A stretch of 64,000 nucleotides of DNA from Planctomycetota bacterium (GCA_021413865.1 JAIOPN010000017.1:186001-250000); one strand, 5' to 3'; positions 18,133 to 27,313 are shown, counted from the first letter of the stretch. Program-made: numbers and translations. The notes: generated from the letters alone by a model not told the origin.

Positions 18133-18864
18133 TCACTTGGCTGCCGGTGCGCCGCCAGCATCGGGCGCTGTCGGCGCCACGGGTGCGATCGGGGCTGCGC
18201 CCTGGGTCTCGTCACCGCCGCCGCGTCGGCCTCGGTTACCACCGCCGCCGCGGCCACCACGACCGCCGCCGGTCTTGTTGCCCACCGTGTTCACGGGGCC
18301 CTTGGCCTTCATCGTGCCTTCGACACGCGTGGGGATATATCGGCGACCGACTTCAAGCATCTCCTCCACGCGGGTCGAGGTGATCTCGACCGAACGCAGG
18401 GCCGCGACGCTCTCGCGTGTGCGGAGACGGAGCAGGCCCTCTATGGCGGCCTTGCAGAGGTTCTTCTGGTTGGTGGAGCCGTACGCCTTGGTCAGGCAGT
18501 CGCGGACGCCGACCATCTCCAGGACGGCGCGGACCGTGCCGCCGGCGATGACGCCGGTGCCGGGCGCGGCGGGGATGAGCCGGACGCTGGACGCGCCGAA
18601 CTCGCCGTACACCTGATGGGGGATGGTGCCCTCCTTGAGGGTGATGCGTACCATCTGCTTCTTGGCGTCCTTCTGCGCCTTCTCGATGGCGGTGGGCACG
18701 CCGCCCGCCTTGCCGTAGCCGATGCCGACGTTTCCACGCCGGTCGCCCACGACCACCATCGCCGCGAAGCTGAAGCGACGACCGCCCTTGACCACCGTGG
18801 CGGTCCGGTAGATGCCGACCGTCGTGGATTCAAGGCCCTGAGATTCTTCCATCATTTCTGCCAT
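18133..18864 (-). CDS. rpsE: 30S ribosomal protein S5 with Gly/Arg-rich C-terminal tail
   Basis: Decoding-fidelity protein of the 30S body. Residues 18-190 are the S5 core: VVKGGRRFSFAAMVVVGDRRGNVG, the APGTGVIAGGTVRAVLE segment and KNLCKAAIEGL. At 243 residues it exceeds the usual 165-200. The extra part is a Gly/Arg-rich stretch at 199-217 (several RGG repeats) followed by an Ala/Pro tail to the end. The start at 18864 has GAGG six to seven bases upstream. The RGG tail could bind RNA, but that is inference. Confidence 0.97.
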   Translation of the reverse strand: MAEMMEESQGLESTTVGIYRTATVVKGGRRFSFAAMVVVGDRRGNVGIGYGKAGGVPTAIEKAQKDAKKQMVRITLKEGTIPHQVYGEFGASSVRLIPAAPGTGVIAGGTVRAVLEMVGVRDCLTKAYGSTNQKNLCKAAIEGLLRLRTRESVAALRSVEITSTRVEEMLEVGRRYIPTRVEGTMKAKGPVNTVGNKTGGGRGGRGGGGNRGRRGGGDETQGAAPIAPVAPTAPDAGGAPAAK

Positions 18865-18918
18865 GTTCGTACCTCGATAGCCGAGCCGACCCCGCCGCGC
18901 AACGGCGCGGCGGCCGGA

Positions 18919-19278
18919 TCAGAACTGCAAACCCCCCTCGCGGGCGGCGTCGGCCAGAGCCTTCAGACGCCCGTGATACCTGAAACCGTTCCGGTCCATC
19001 GCCACTTTGGTGATGCCCGCCGCCTTGGCCTTTTCGGCGAGCAGCTTGCCCACCTCGGCCGCGCCGGTCTTGTTGCCGCCCTTGGCGCCCAGCTTCGCCT
19101 CGACCGAGCTGGCGGCCGCGAGCGTCCTGCCCGAGGCATCGTCGATGATCTGTGCGTAGATCTGCTTGAGGCTGCGGTAAACCGTCAGCCGGGGACGCTC
19201 GGTCGTGCCGAACAGGTCCTTGCGGATGCCGATCTTGCGGCGCTGACGACGTTTCTGTTTGAGGAGGACGTTGCTCAT
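18919..19278 (-). CDS. rplR: 50S ribosomal protein L18
   Basis: 5S rRNA-binding protein of 119 residues. It starts [20 protein letters not shown], then has [20 protein letters not shown] and the C-terminal [20 protein letters not shown], all family segments. The ATG at 19278 is used; a longer upstream reading has no family support. It lies between rplF and rpsE. Confidence 0.98.
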   Translation of the reverse strand: MSNVLLKQKRRQRRKIGIRKDLFGTTERPRLTVYRSLKQIYAQIIDDASGRTLAAASSVEAKLGAKGGNKTGAAEVGKLLAEKAKAAGITKVAMDRNGFRYHGRLKALADAAREGGLQF

Positions 19279-19340
19279 GGTTCTGCTTCCCGCCGGGCCG
19301 CTCACTTGTGCGCCCATGCGAATCTAATAAATCCCTACGA

Positions 19341-19886
19341 TCAGGCCCCACCGCCGGCGAAGGCCTTGCCCTGCTTGCGGACGATGATCTCGTCGATGTA
19401 CTTGATGCCCTTGCCGTTGTACGGCTCGGGCGGGCGGTGCGAGCGGATCTGCGCCGCCAACTGGCCGACCACCTGCTTGTCCGGACCGCTCACCTTGATG
19501 CGGTTCTGCACAACCTCCACCTTGGCGCCGGGAGGAATGGCGACCTCACGCACGTCGGCGTAGCCGACCGACATCATCACCTTGGGGCCCTGGACCTTGA
19601 TGGTCCAGCCCACGCCGTTGAGCTCCAGCTCCTTGACGAAGCCGGTGGTCACGCCCGTCACCATGTTGCTGATCAGGGCGCGGGTCAGTCCGTGCAACGC
19701 CCGCGCCAGGCGCGACTCGTTGCTCCGCTCGATGGTGATCTGCTTGCCATCGCTCTTGACCACGACCTGGTCGTGGTGCTCGATGGAGAGCTTGTTCTTG
19801 CCGCTCTCGATGGTGACCGTCCGGCCGTTGATGTTGGCCTTGACGTTCGTCGGGAGGGGCACGGGTTTCTTACCGATACGGGACAT
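19341..19886 (-). CDS. rplF: 50S ribosomal protein L6
   Basis: A two-domain protein near the factor-binding site, 181 residues. It starts MSRIGKKPVPLP and ends with the conserved RPPEPYNGKGIKY segment. It is preceded by rpsH and followed by rplR in the standard spc order. Confidence 0.98.
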   Translation of the reverse strand: MSRIGKKPVPLPTNVKANINGRTVTIESGKNKLSIEHHDQVVVKSDGKQITIERSNESRLARALHGLTRALISNMVTGVTTGFVKELELNGVGWTIKVQGPKVMMSVGYADVREVAIPPGAKVEVVQNRIKVSGPDKQVVGQLAAQIRSHRPPEPYNGKGIKYIDEIIVRKQGKAFAGGGA

Positions 19887-19930
19887 GGCTTGGTTCCAGT
19901 TCTAGCTTGGTGCCTGTTGCGGGCCGACGG

Positions 19931-20329
19931 TTATTCCACGGTGCAGAGCAGTTCGCCGCCGACCTTTTGCGCACGCGCCTGGCGGTCGCTGAGCACGCCC
20001 TTGGGCGTGGTGAGGATAGCGATGCCCATCCCCTCCAGCGGCCGGGGCAGCGCCTCGACGCCGGTGTACACCCGGCAGCCGGGCTTACTCTTGCGGACGA
20101 TCGTGTGGATCATCTGCTCCCCGCGCGGGCCGTAGCGGAGCTCGACGCGGAGGATGCCCTGGCGGCCGTCGTCGATGACGGAGAAGGCGCTGATGTAGCC
20201 CTCCTCCTTCAGGACGCGGGCGATACCCTGGCAGATGTTGCTGTTGCGGCAGTCCACCTTGGTGGCCTTGTTACGGGCCGCGTTGCGGATGCGGGTCAGC
20301 ATGTCGGCGATTGTGTCGGACAGAGACAT
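19931..20329 (-). CDS. rpsH: 30S ribosomal protein S8
   Basis: Primary 16S rRNA-binding protein of 132 residues. It starts SLSDTIADMLTRIRNA and its C-terminal half has TTPKGVLSDRQARAQKVGGELLC. In E. coli S8 represses the spc operon at the rplE site; no equivalent target was identified here. Confidence 0.98.
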   Translation of the reverse strand: MSLSDTIADMLTRIRNAARNKATKVDCRNSNICQGIARVLKEEGYISAFSVIDDGRQGILRVELRYGPRGEQMIHTIVRKSKPGCRVYTGVEALPRPLEGMGIAILTTPKGVLSDRQARAQKVGGELLCTVE

Positions 20330-20380
20330 TCACGTTCTCCAGATAGCCGTTAGCGGTCAGCCATCAGCTTTGTCACGTAC

Positions 20381-20650
20381 TTACCAGGAGGCCTTCCTCA
20401 TACCCGGGACCTTGCCCTCGAGCGCCAGCTCGCGGAGCTTGATGCGGCAGAGCTTGAACTTGCTGTACACCGCGCGGCTGCGGCCGGTCAGGGCGCACAG
20501 GTTGCGGATGCGGGTCGGGCTCGCGTCGCGGGGCAGCTTCGTGAGGCCGGCGTAATCACCCGCCTCCTTCATCGCCCGGCGGCGCTCGGCGTATTTCGCC
20601 ACCGTCGCCTCCACCCTCTTCATCCGCTCAACCGTTGACTTGCATGCCAT
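20381..20650 (-). CDS. rpsN: 30S ribosomal protein S14 (long, zinc-free type)
   Basis: Head protein of 89 residues with [22 protein letters not shown] and the terminal [11 protein letters not shown]. It lacks the two CxxC pairs of the zinc form and has the long N-terminal half, so it is the zinc-independent type. It lies 28 nt after rplE. Confidence 0.97.
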   Translation of the reverse strand: MACKSTVERMKRVEATVAKYAERRRAMKEAGDYAGLTKLPRDASPTRIRNLCALTGRSRAVYSKFKLCRIKLRELALEGKVPGMRKASW

Positions 20651-20678
20651 TTGATGGCTCCTGTCGTAGTTCTATTGC

Positions 20679-21275
20679 TTACCGGCCGACGCGACGCGCT
20701 TCCTCGGGCTTGGAGAAGGGCACGCCCAGCTCCGCGAGGAGCAGGCGGCTGCGGTCGTCGGTGCTGTTCTTGATCACGATGGTGATGTTCATGCCGTGCG
20801 TAAACTGCGCCTCGGCCATGTTCACCTCGGGGAAGAGGCCCTGCTCGTTCACGCCGAACGAGTAGTTGCCCATGCCGTCGAAGCTCTTGGGGTTCAGGCC
20901 GCGGAAGTCCTTGATGCGGGGGATCGCCAGGCTGATGAGCCGGTCGAGGAACTCCCACATGCGGTTGCCGCGGAGCGTCACCATGGAGCCGATCTCGTAA
21001 CCCTCGCGGAGCTTGAAGTTCGAGACCGACTTGACGGCGCGCTTCATGATCGGCTTCTGGCCGGAGATCACGGTCAGGTCGTGGAGGACCTGGTCCTTGG
21101 CCTTGGCGTTGAGCTTGGAGCCCTCGAGCTGCTTGCCCAGCCCGACGTTGATGACCACCTTCTCGACGCGCGGCATCGCCATCGGGTTCGTGATGCTGAA
21201 GGTCTGGCCGACCTTGGGCATCACGTTGGTCTTGAAGTGGTCTTTGAGTCGGGGTGTGTAGGTCGTCGTGCTCAT
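20679..21275 (-). CDS. rplE: 50S ribosomal protein L5
   Basis: Central-protuberance 5S rRNA protein of 198 residues. Diagnostic segments are VEKVVINVGLGK, SGQKPIMKRAVKSVSNFKLREG, GNRMWEFLDRLISLAIPRIKDFRG and HGMNITIVI. It lies only three bases after rplX, suggesting tight coupling. Confidence 0.98.
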   Translation of the reverse strand: MSTTTYTPRLKDHFKTNVMPKVGQTFSITNPMAMPRVEKVVINVGLGKQLEGSKLNAKAKDQVLHDLTVISGQKPIMKRAVKSVSNFKLREGYEIGSMVTLRGNRMWEFLDRLISLAIPRIKDFRGLNPKSFDGMGNYSFGVNEQGLFPEVNMAEAQFTHGMNITIVIKNSTDDRSRLLLAELGVPFSKPEEARRVGR

Positions 21276-21278
21276 GGA

Positions 21279-21620
21279 TTAGTCTCGTGCCTTGCGGAGT
21301 TCGGTCCCGATCACCTGGCCGGTGCGGACGGCGATGCGGACCTTGGAGCCGTCCTTGCGGTTCTCGAAACGCACCCGCGTCGGCTTGCCGTCGGCGACGG
21401 GGGCGACGTTGGAGATGTGGATCGGCATCTCCTTGTCCACCACGCCGCCCTGCGGGTTGGCCTGGGTGGGCTTGATGTTCTTGCGGCGGACGTTCACGCC
21501 CTCGACCAACACGCGGTTTTCCTTGGTCAGGATGCGCAACACCTTGCCGGTGAGCTTCTCTTTGCGGCCCTTGCCCGCGATCACCTGGACCAGGTCGCCT
21601 TTTCTGATGTTTCGTGCCAT
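21279..21620 (-). CDS. rplX: 50S ribosomal protein L24
   Basis: Assembly-initiator protein of the large subunit, 113 residues. The KOW motif lies at the N-terminus (IRKGDLVQVIAGKGRKEKLTG) and the family segment VEGVNVRRKNIKP follows. The VDKEMPIHISNVAP segment is also typical. Gene order rplN-rplX-rplE is standard. Confidence 0.98.
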   Translation of the reverse strand: MARNIRKGDLVQVIAGKGRKEKLTGKVLRILTKENRVLVEGVNVRRKNIKPTQANPQGGVVDKEMPIHISNVAPVADGKPTRVRFENRKDGSKVRIAVRTGQVIGTELRKARD

Positions 21621-21684
21621 GTGCGTATCTCTGTCTGTAATATCTGTTGGGGCGGGCGTCTCGCCCGCCTCCGATCTTGTTTAC

Positions 21685-22068
21685 TCAGACCACTTCCGAC
21701 GCCAGAGAAACGATCTTCATGTACTTCTCCCGCAGCTCACGCGCCACGGCCCCGAAGATGCGGGTGCCGCGCGGGTTGCCCTCGTCGTCGATCAGCACCA
21801 CGGCGCTCTTGTCGAAACGCACGTAGCTGCCGTCCTCACGCATGACCGGGTAGCGGGTGCGGACGACGACGGCCTTGACCACCGTGCCGGCCTTCATGTC
21901 GCCGCCGGGCAGCGCCTTCTTGACCGCGCAGACCACCATGTCGCCAACGGTCGCCGTGCGGCGGGTGAAACGGCCCCGGGGGGTCGTGCCGCCCGAGACG
22001 TGGATCACGCCGACGATCTTCGCGCCGGTGTTGTCCGCGACCTCGACTCGTGTTTCATTCTGAATCAT
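21685..22068 (-). CDS. rplN: 50S ribosomal protein L14
   Basis: Subunit-interface protein of 127 residues. It has [17 protein letters not shown] and [29 protein letters not shown], which are family hallmarks. The N-terminal glycine-rich turn is GGTTPRGRF. It lies between rpsQ and rplX. Confidence 0.98.
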   Translation of the reverse strand: MIQNETRVEVADNTGAKIVGVIHVSGGTTPRGRFTRRTATVGDMVVCAVKKALPGGDMKAGTVVKAVVVRTRYPVMREDGSYVRFDKSAVVLIDDEGNPRGTRIFGAVARELREKYMKIVSLASEVV

Positions 22069-22112
22069 GACTCAATCCTTCACTCTCGCGTCCCCTGCGG
22101 GCGCGGGTGTCA

Positions 22113-22427
22113 TTACTTGGTCTCGATCTCGGTCTTGTGCTCCAACTGCCCCGCCGTCCGCTCGACCACCTTGATCAGCCGCCAGCTCTTGGTCTTGCTG
22201 ATGGGCCGGCAGTTGGCGATCTCGACGCGGTCGCCCAGCTTGCTCTCGTTCTTCTCGTCGTGGACGTGGAAGACGGTGCTGCGCTTGAGGTACTTGCCGT
22301 ACTTGGGGTGGCGGACCTGGAAGTCCACCGCCACAGCGCGGGTCTTGTCGCGCTTGTCGCTGGTGACGACGCCGATCTTGGTGCCCGTCAGGTCGCGAGG
22401 GGCCGGGGTTTTTGCTTCGGTAGCCAT
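22113..22427 (-). CDS. rpsQ: 30S ribosomal protein S17
   Basis: An OB-fold 16S rRNA protein of 104 residues. It has [35 protein letters not shown] and [20 protein letters not shown]. The ATG at 22427 lies two bases after the rpmC stop. A longer open frame upstream belongs to other genes' antisense or out-of-frame reading and is not used. Confidence 0.98.
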   Translation of the reverse strand: MATEAKTPAPRDLTGTKIGVVTSDKRDKTRAVAVDFQVRHPKYGKYLKRSTVFHVHDEKNESKLGDRVEIANCRPISKTKSWRLIKVVERTAGQLEHKTEIETK

Positions 22428-22429
22428 GT

Positions 22430-22630
22430 TCACTTGCTCTCCTTGATCACGCGGGCGCGCTGCTCGGTCATCAGGCGGGCGATGTCGCGCTTGAGGTTGC
22501 CGACCTTGTGCGGGTTTTCGAGCTTCTCGGTGACGGCCTGGGACCGCACGTCGAACAGCTCCTTGCGGAGGCGCTGCTCCTCGATCTTCAACTCTTCCTT
22601 GCTCAGGCCGTGTGTTTCTTTGGCTTTCAT
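22430..22630 (-). CDS. rpmC: 50S ribosomal protein L29
   Basis: Helical-hairpin protein at the tunnel exit, part of the docking site for SRP and trigger factor in the family. It is 66 residues with [23 protein letters not shown] and [13 protein letters not shown]. Two in-frame ATGs occur; the one at 22630 is chosen because GAGG lies seven bases before it, whereas the ATG at 22636 is too close. Confidence 0.95.
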   Translation of the reverse strand: MKAKETHGLSKEELKIEEQRLRKELFDVRSQAVTEKLENPHKVGNLKRDIARLMTEQRARVIKESK

Positions 22631-22663
22631 GGTCATTCCTCGTTTCGTTGCGCCGGGGCGCTA

Positions 22664-23080
22664 TCAGGCGTGGCGGCGCTCCACAAAACGGCACTTGAAC
22701 GGCATCTTGTGCGCCACGCGTGAGAGCGCCTGCTTGGCGACCTCGCTGGCGACGCCGGCGATCTCGAACAGGACCGTTCCGGGCTTGACGCGGGCCGCCC
22801 AGTACTCGGGCTCCGCCTTGCCGGTGCCCATTCGGGTCTCCAGCGGTTTCTTGCTGATGGGCTTGTCGGGGAACACGCGCACGTAGATCTTGCCCTCTCG
22901 CTGGAGGAAGTGCGTCGCCGCGACGCGGCCCGCCTCGATCTGCCGCGCCGTGAGCCAGCCGATGTCCATGCACTGCAGGCCGTACTCGCCGAACGCAACG
23001 TAGTTGCACCGGGTCGCAACACCGCGCAGCTTGCCTCGCTGCTGCTTGCGGAACTTCACTCTTTTAGGCATCAACGGCAT
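22664..23080 (-). CDS. rplP: 50S ribosomal protein L16
   Basis: Protein near the A-site tRNA elbow, 138 residues. It has [32 protein letters not shown] and [11 protein letters not shown]. The start at 23080 is supported by AAGGA about eight bases upstream; a second Met three codons in is possible. It lies between rpsC and rpmC. Confidence 0.97.
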   Translation of the reverse strand: MPLMPKRVKFRKQQRGKLRGVATRCNYVAFGEYGLQCMDIGWLTARQIEAGRVAATHFLQREGKIYVRVFPDKPISKKPLETRMGTGKAEPEYWAARVKPGTVLFEIAGVASEVAKQALSRVAHKMPFKCRFVERRHA

Positions 23081-23114
23081 GATTCAGGTCCTTGGGCGGT
23101 CTCTCAAAAGTTAG

Positions 23115-23819
23115 TTAGTGGCGGCCACGGGCACGGGGGCGAGCGCCGGCGGCCTTGGACTCGAGCTCGGTCTCGCTGACGGTCTGGTACGGGCCCTTGT
23201 AGATCCACACCTTGACGCCGATGACGCCGTAGGTGGTCTGCGCCTCGCAGAAGCCGTAGTCGATGTTCGCCTGCAGCGTCGCCAGCGGGATCGACCCCAG
23301 GCGGATGTCCTCGGTGCGGCTCATCTCGTGCCCGCCCAGTCGGCCTGCCAGGCAGATCTTCACGCCCTTGGCACCGGCGTTCATGACGGCCTCGGAACGC
23401 ATCTTCATCACGCGGCGGAAGCTGGCACGCTTGGCGATCTGCTCGGCGATGCCGGCGGCGACAAGCTGAGCCTCGACGTCGGGGTTGCCGATCTCGATGC
23501 AGCTGATCGAGACGTTGCGACCGGTCAGGCCCTGGAGCTCGGCGGTGAGGCGGTCGATCTCGGCGCCCTTGGGGCCGATGACCAGACCGGGCCGCGCGGT
23601 CTTGATGATGATCTTCAGTTCCTCACGCGTGCGCTCGATGTGGATGTCGCTGACACCCGCACCGGGGGGACGTTTGTTGAGGCGGTCGTCGAGGAACTTG
23701 CGGATGCGCACGTCCTCGATGAGCAGCTCGCCGTAGAGCGCCTTGGGGGCGTACCAGCGGCTCTTGTGGGCCTCGGTGATCCCGACGCGGAAACCGAATG
23801 GATGAACTTTCTGTCCCAT
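23115..23819 (-). CDS. rpsC: 30S ribosomal protein S3
   Basis: mRNA-entry protein with helicase role, 234 residues. It starts MGQKVHPFGFRVGI. The KH domain lies in the middle (ARPGLVIGPKGAEIDRL), and the C-terminal domain has GVKICLAGRLGGHEMSRTE and GVIGVKVWIYKG. Standard place between rplV and rplP. Confidence 0.98.
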   Translation of the reverse strand: MGQKVHPFGFRVGITEAHKSRWYAPKALYGELLIEDVRIRKFLDDRLNKRPPGAGVSDIHIERTREELKIIIKTARPGLVIGPKGAEIDRLTAELQGLTGRNVSISCIEIGNPDVEAQLVAAGIAEQIAKRASFRRVMKMRSEAVMNAGAKGVKICLAGRLGGHEMSRTEDIRLGSIPLATLQANIDYGFCEAQTTYGVIGVKVWIYKGPYQTVSETELESKAAGARPRARGRH

Positions 23820-23859
23820 GGTTCTTTATCTCGGCCTGCGGTTGGCAGGGGCGCCGTTA

Positions 23860-24225
23860 TTAGGCGGCTTGCTCCGGGGAACGTTTAGCGGCGGCCGCCT
23901 TGACATCCACCGACACGGTGATGTGGCAGGAGCGCTTGAGGATCTGGTGCGAGCGGCCGCGGTCCTTGGGCTGGAAACGCTTCATGGTCGGGCCGGCGTC
24001 CACGCGGGCCTCGACGACGTACAGGCCGCGCAGGTCGGCCTCGGCCTGGTCGGCGTTGGCCTTGGCGGCCAGCAGCGCCTGGCGGATGAAAACCGCGCAG
24101 CGCTTCTTCGACAGCGCCATCATGGTCACCGCCTCGTCGAGACGTTTGCCGCGGATCTGACAGATCACCGGGCGCACCTTCGTCATGCTCATGCGGACGC
24201 CGCGGTGGATATTCGTGTAAGCCAT
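23860..24225 (-). CDS. rplV: 50S ribosomal protein L22
   Basis: Tunnel-lining protein of 121 residues. It has the helical MTKVRPVICQIRGKRLDEA start region and the C-terminal hook MKRFQPKDRGRSHQILKR that reaches into the tunnel. The ATG at 24225 is preferred because GAGGA lies six bases upstream; the ATG at 24231 overlaps that site. Confidence 0.96.
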   Translation of the reverse strand: MAYTNIHRGVRMSMTKVRPVICQIRGKRLDEAVTMMALSKKRCAVFIRQALLAAKANADQAEADLRGLYVVEARVDAGPTMKRFQPKDRGRSHQILKRSCHITVSVDVKAAAAKRSPEQAA

Positions 24226-24279
24226 GGCCATTCCTCGGTCATGCCCTGCCGTGTTCGGCGGGCAGGGGTTGATCTCTAC

Positions 24280-24570
24280 TTAGACGCTGCCGACGGAGCG
24301 CTGCGCCTTGGTGCCGGTGGTGTGCCCGCGGAACGTGCGGGTCGGGCTGAACTCGCCGAGCTTGTGGCCGACCATGTCCTCGGTGACGAAGACGTTGTTG
24401 AACGCCTTGCCGTTGTGGACCAGGAAGGTGTGGCCGACGAACTCGGGAACGATCGTGCAGGCGCGGGCCCAGGTCTTGATGGGCTCCTTGCGGTTCATCT
24501 GATTGAGCTTCTCCACCTTGCGGAAGAGTCGCTCGACGACGAACGGGCCTTTTTTCAGTGAACGGGGCAT
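24280..24570 (-). CDS. rpsS: 30S ribosomal protein S19
   Basis: Head protein of 96 residues. It has [11 protein letters not shown], a [22 protein letters not shown]-type core and [16 protein letters not shown]. It lies between rplB and rplV. Confidence 0.98.
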   Translation of the reverse strand: MPRSLKKGPFVVERLFRKVEKLNQMNRKEPIKTWARACTIVPEFVGHTFLVHNGKAFNNVFVTEDMVGHKLGEFSPTRTFRGHTTGTKAQRSVGSV

Positions 24571-24594
24571 GGTGTATTCCTGTGTCTTACTTGC

Positions 24595-25449
24595 TTAGAG
24601 CACCAGCTGGCCGAACCGCTTGCTGAAGCGGCGACGGATGATGCGCTTGTTCGAGGGCTTGTACGGCTTGCGGGTCTTGCCACCCTTGGAGAGCACGCCC
24701 GTGCGGGACGAAGGCGGGCGGTTGCCCTTGCTGCGGCCCGAGCCGCCACCCATCGGGTGCTTGTCGTGGGTCATGGCCACGCCGCGGGTCGTCGGGCGGA
24801 CGCCCATGTGGCGCTTGCGGCCGGCCTTGCCGAGGCGGACGTTCTGGTGATCGAGGTTGCCGACCTGGCCGATGGTGGCCCGGCACTCAACCGAGACCTG
24901 TCGGATTTCACCGGAGGGGAATACAAGCGTTGCCCAGCCGCCCTCTTTGTTCGTCAGGCGGGCGTAGGTGCCGGCCGAGCGGCAGAAGATGCCGCCGGCG
25001 TTGGGGACGTTCTCGATGTTGTGGACGTCGAGGCCCGACGGGATGAGCTTGAGCTGCATCGCGATGCCGGGCTTGGGGTCCACGTACTGCGTGCTGGAGA
25101 CGATGTTCTGGCCATCGACCAAACCCAGCGGGGCGAGGATGTAGCGGACCTCGCCGTCGGTGTACTTGATCAGGGCGATGTTGCAGGAGCGGTTGGGGTC
25201 GTATTCGATGCCCACGACCTTGCCCTGCACGTCGAGCTTCTCACGGCGGAAGTCGATCACGCGGTAGCGTTGCTTGGCGCCGCCACCGATGTGGTGCATC
25301 GTGATGAAGCCGTGGTGGTTGCGCCCGCCGGTCTTGGACTTGGGCTTGAGCAGGCTCTTCTCGGGCTTGAACTTGGTCACCTCCGAGTAGAGGTTGACCG
25401 ACGCGTTGCGTCGGCCGGCGGAGGTCTTTTTGTAGATGCGGATGGCCAT
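24595..25449 (-). CDS. rplB: 50S ribosomal protein L2
   Basis: Core protein near the peptidyl-transferase centre, 284 residues. It has GRNHHGFITMHHIGGGAKQRYR, an SH3-type middle with RYILAPLGLVDGQNI, and GVRPTTRGVAMTHDKHPMGGGSGRS with the conserved histidine of the catalytic-centre loop. It lies 43 nt after rplW. Confidence 0.98.
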   Translation of the reverse strand: MAIRIYKKTSAGRRNASVNLYSEVTKFKPEKSLLKPKSKTGGRNHHGFITMHHIGGGAKQRYRVIDFRREKLDVQGKVVGIEYDPNRSCNIALIKYTDGEVRYILAPLGLVDGQNIVSSTQYVDPKPGIAMQLKLIPSGLDVHNIENVPNAGGIFCRSAGTYARLTNKEGGWATLVFPSGEIRQVSVECRATIGQVGNLDHQNVRLGKAGRKRHMGVRPTTRGVAMTHDKHPMGGGSGRSKGNRPPSSRTGVLSKGGKTRKPYKPSNKRIIRRRFSKRFGQLVL

Positions 25450-25492
25450 GGCTTATCTCGTTATGCGCCCCGCGGCTCGCGGGACGTAAGGG

Positions 25493-25774
25493 TCAGAACA
25501 GGTCGATCTTGTCCTCGGGGTGCAGGGTGACCAGCGCCTTCTTCCACTTGCCGGTGTTGCTCTCGCCGTAGCGGGTGCGGAAGCTCTTGCCCTTGCGCAC
25601 CTGTGTGCGGACCTTTTCAACCCGCACGTTGTACAGCTCGGCGATCGCGGCCTTGATCTGTTCCTTGTCCGCGCTGGGGTGAACCACGAAGGAGTACCGG
25701 TTGCGGTCGGTGCCCTCCCACGTGCTCTTCTCCGTGATCAGCGGACGCTTGATGATGTCGATGGCGGTAAGCAT
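25493..25774 (-). CDS. rplW: 50S ribosomal protein L23
   Basis: Tunnel-exit protein contacted by trigger factor in the family, 93 residues. It has IIKRPLITEKST and the loop around KVRTQVRKGKSFRTRYG. Its ATG overlaps the rplD stop by one base (TGATG), indicating translational coupling. Confidence 0.97.
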   Translation of the reverse strand: MLTAIDIIKRPLITEKSTWEGTDRNRYSFVVHPSADKEQIKAAIAELYNVRVEKVRTQVRKGKSFRTRYGESNTGKWKKALVTLHPEDKIDLF

Positions 25775-26430
25775 CAGTTGGCCTCCGTCTTAGCGGGCTT
25801 GACGCCCACGATGGCCTTGTCGAGCCACCCCTGGAACGCGGACCGCTCCGCGACGAGGAAGCGGTTGTTCAGGAGATTGAAGACGTTGATCTGATCGATC
25901 CGCGTGAGATGAACGGAGTTGAGATTGGCGGCGGATCGGGCTTCGTGCGAGCGGGTGTCTGCGAGGGCTACCAGGGCCGAGCGGTTGACTTTGAGGGCTT
26001 CGAGGATGTCCTGGAACTTCTTGGTGCTGGGCTTGTCGAACTTGAGCGTGTCAACCAGCTTGATCTCGCCGTCAACGGCCTTGGCGAGGACCGCGTTGCG
26101 GTTGGCCAGGCGGCGCATCTTGTCGGGCATGTCCTTGCGCCACGAGTGCGGCACCTTGGCGTGGCCGCGGCCGCCGCCCTTCATGATGTTGGTGCGGATC
26201 GCGCCTCGGCGGGCCCCGCCGGTGTGCTTCTGCTTGAACAGCTTGCGGGTCGAGCCCTCGATCTCACCGCGGCCCTTGGTCTTGCTGGTGCCGAGGCGGA
26301 GGTTGGCGTGGTAGCGGTTGAAAGCGAGCTTGAGGAGAACAGGATTGACCTCGCCGCCAAGGAGTTTTTCGTCCACCTTGACGGAGCCGACCTGCTTCCC
26401 CTGCGCGTCATAGACTGGGATATCGATCAT
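25774..26430 (-). CDS. rplD: 50S ribosomal protein L4
   Basis: Tunnel-constriction protein of 218 residues. It starts MIDIPVYDAQGKQVG and has the extended loop TRKLFKQKHTGGARRGAIRT. The ATG at 26430 has AGGTGA about six bases upstream. In E. coli L4 represses the S10 operon; here a long structured spacer (26431-26629) lies directly before this gene. Confidence 0.97.
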   Translation of the reverse strand: MIDIPVYDAQGKQVGSVKVDEKLLGGEVNPVLLKLAFNRYHANLRLGTSKTKGRGEIEGSTRKLFKQKHTGGARRGAIRTNIMKGGGRGHAKVPHSWRKDMPDKMRRLANRNAVLAKAVDGEIKLVDTLKFDKPSTKKFQDILEALKVNRSALVALADTRSHEARSAANLNSVHLTRIDQINVFNLLNNRFLVAERSAFQGWLDKAIVGVKPAKTEAN

Positions 26431-26629
26431 GACTCTCACCTGCGAATCCGTCCCCACATAAACGCGGGGAAGGGGATGCTTCGACGGTCCGTTCCAGCCT
26501 GTCGGTGCCGACCGACGGGCGTGTGCTCAAGCTCGATTGTCGTGGCGTCGCAGTATCTGCCCGGGCGAACCGGGTGCCTCTTGCGGCGGGGCTCTCTGGC
26601 TCACCAGAGCGTGCCCCGTCGCGGCCGAC
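26431..26629 (-). promoter_or_regulatory. Structured 199-nt spacer between rplC and rplD
   Basis: The only long gap within the first ten genes of the operon. It can form three clear stems: 26588-26617 (GGGGC outer and CTCTGG inner pairs), 26560-26574 (CCCGG stem) and 26501-26516 (GTCGGT stem). It holds no open reading frame of note. It could be a protein-binding leader for L4 or a processing site; function is inferred only from position and folding. Confidence 0.45.
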
Positions 26630-27313
26630 TTACGACGCCTTGGCCAATTTCGCCTTGCGCGAGTAGAGGCGCGTTGCCTCCCGAATAACGACCAGTCCGT
26701 GATTCGCCCCGGGCACCGCGCCCTTGACGATCAGGAGATTGTTCTCTTTGTCACGGCCGATCACTTCCATGCTGCGAGCGGTGACCCGCTCGTCGCCCAG
26801 GTGGCCGGACATCTTCTTGCCCTTCTTCGGGCGTCCGCTGTAGCCACGGTTGGTCGCGTGGCTAGCGATCGAGCCCTGGGAGCGGTGCTTGCGTTCGGTG
26901 CCGTGGCTGGCGCACAGGCCCTTGAAGTTGTGACGCTTCATGGTGCCCGCGAAGCCCTTGCCCTTGCTCGTGCCGGTGACGTCCACGAAGCGGATGCCCT
27001 CGAACATCTCGACGGTGAAGAGTTGGCCCGCCTCGACGCCCGTGAGCTGGTCGGCCTTGAGCCGGAACTCGCGGTGCTCACGCTTGGGCGTGAGGCCCGC
27101 CTTGGCGTCGTGGGCGATCTCGGGCATGGTGGAGTTGCGGGCCTTGACATCCTCGAACGCCAGTTGCACGGCGTCGTATCCGTCGGTCGCAACGGTCTTG
27201 ACCTGGCTCACGTGGCACGGGCCGGCCTGGATGACCGTCACGGGGACGTTCTTGCCGGTCGAGTCGTTCAGCCGGGTCATTCCGATTTTTCTGCCGATCA
27301 GTGCTGCGGGCAT
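26630..27313 (-). CDS. rplC: 50S ribosomal protein L3
   Basis: Protein reaching the peptidyl-transferase centre, 227 residues. It starts MPAALIGRKIGMTRL and has the conserved FVDVTGTSKGKGFAGTMKRH segment, HGTERKHRSQGSIA, and GRPKKGKKMSGHLGDERVT. It lies between rpsJ and the structured spacer before rplD. Confidence 0.98.
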   Translation of the reverse strand: MPAALIGRKIGMTRLNDSTGKNVPVTVIQAGPCHVSQVKTVATDGYDAVQLAFEDVKARNSTMPEIAHDAKAGLTPKREHREFRLKADQLTGVEAGQLFTVEMFEGIRFVDVTGTSKGKGFAGTMKRHNFKGLCASHGTERKHRSQGSIASHATNRGYSGRPKKGKKMSGHLGDERVTARSMEVIGRDKENNLLIVKGAVPGANHGLVVIREATRLYSRKAKLAKAS

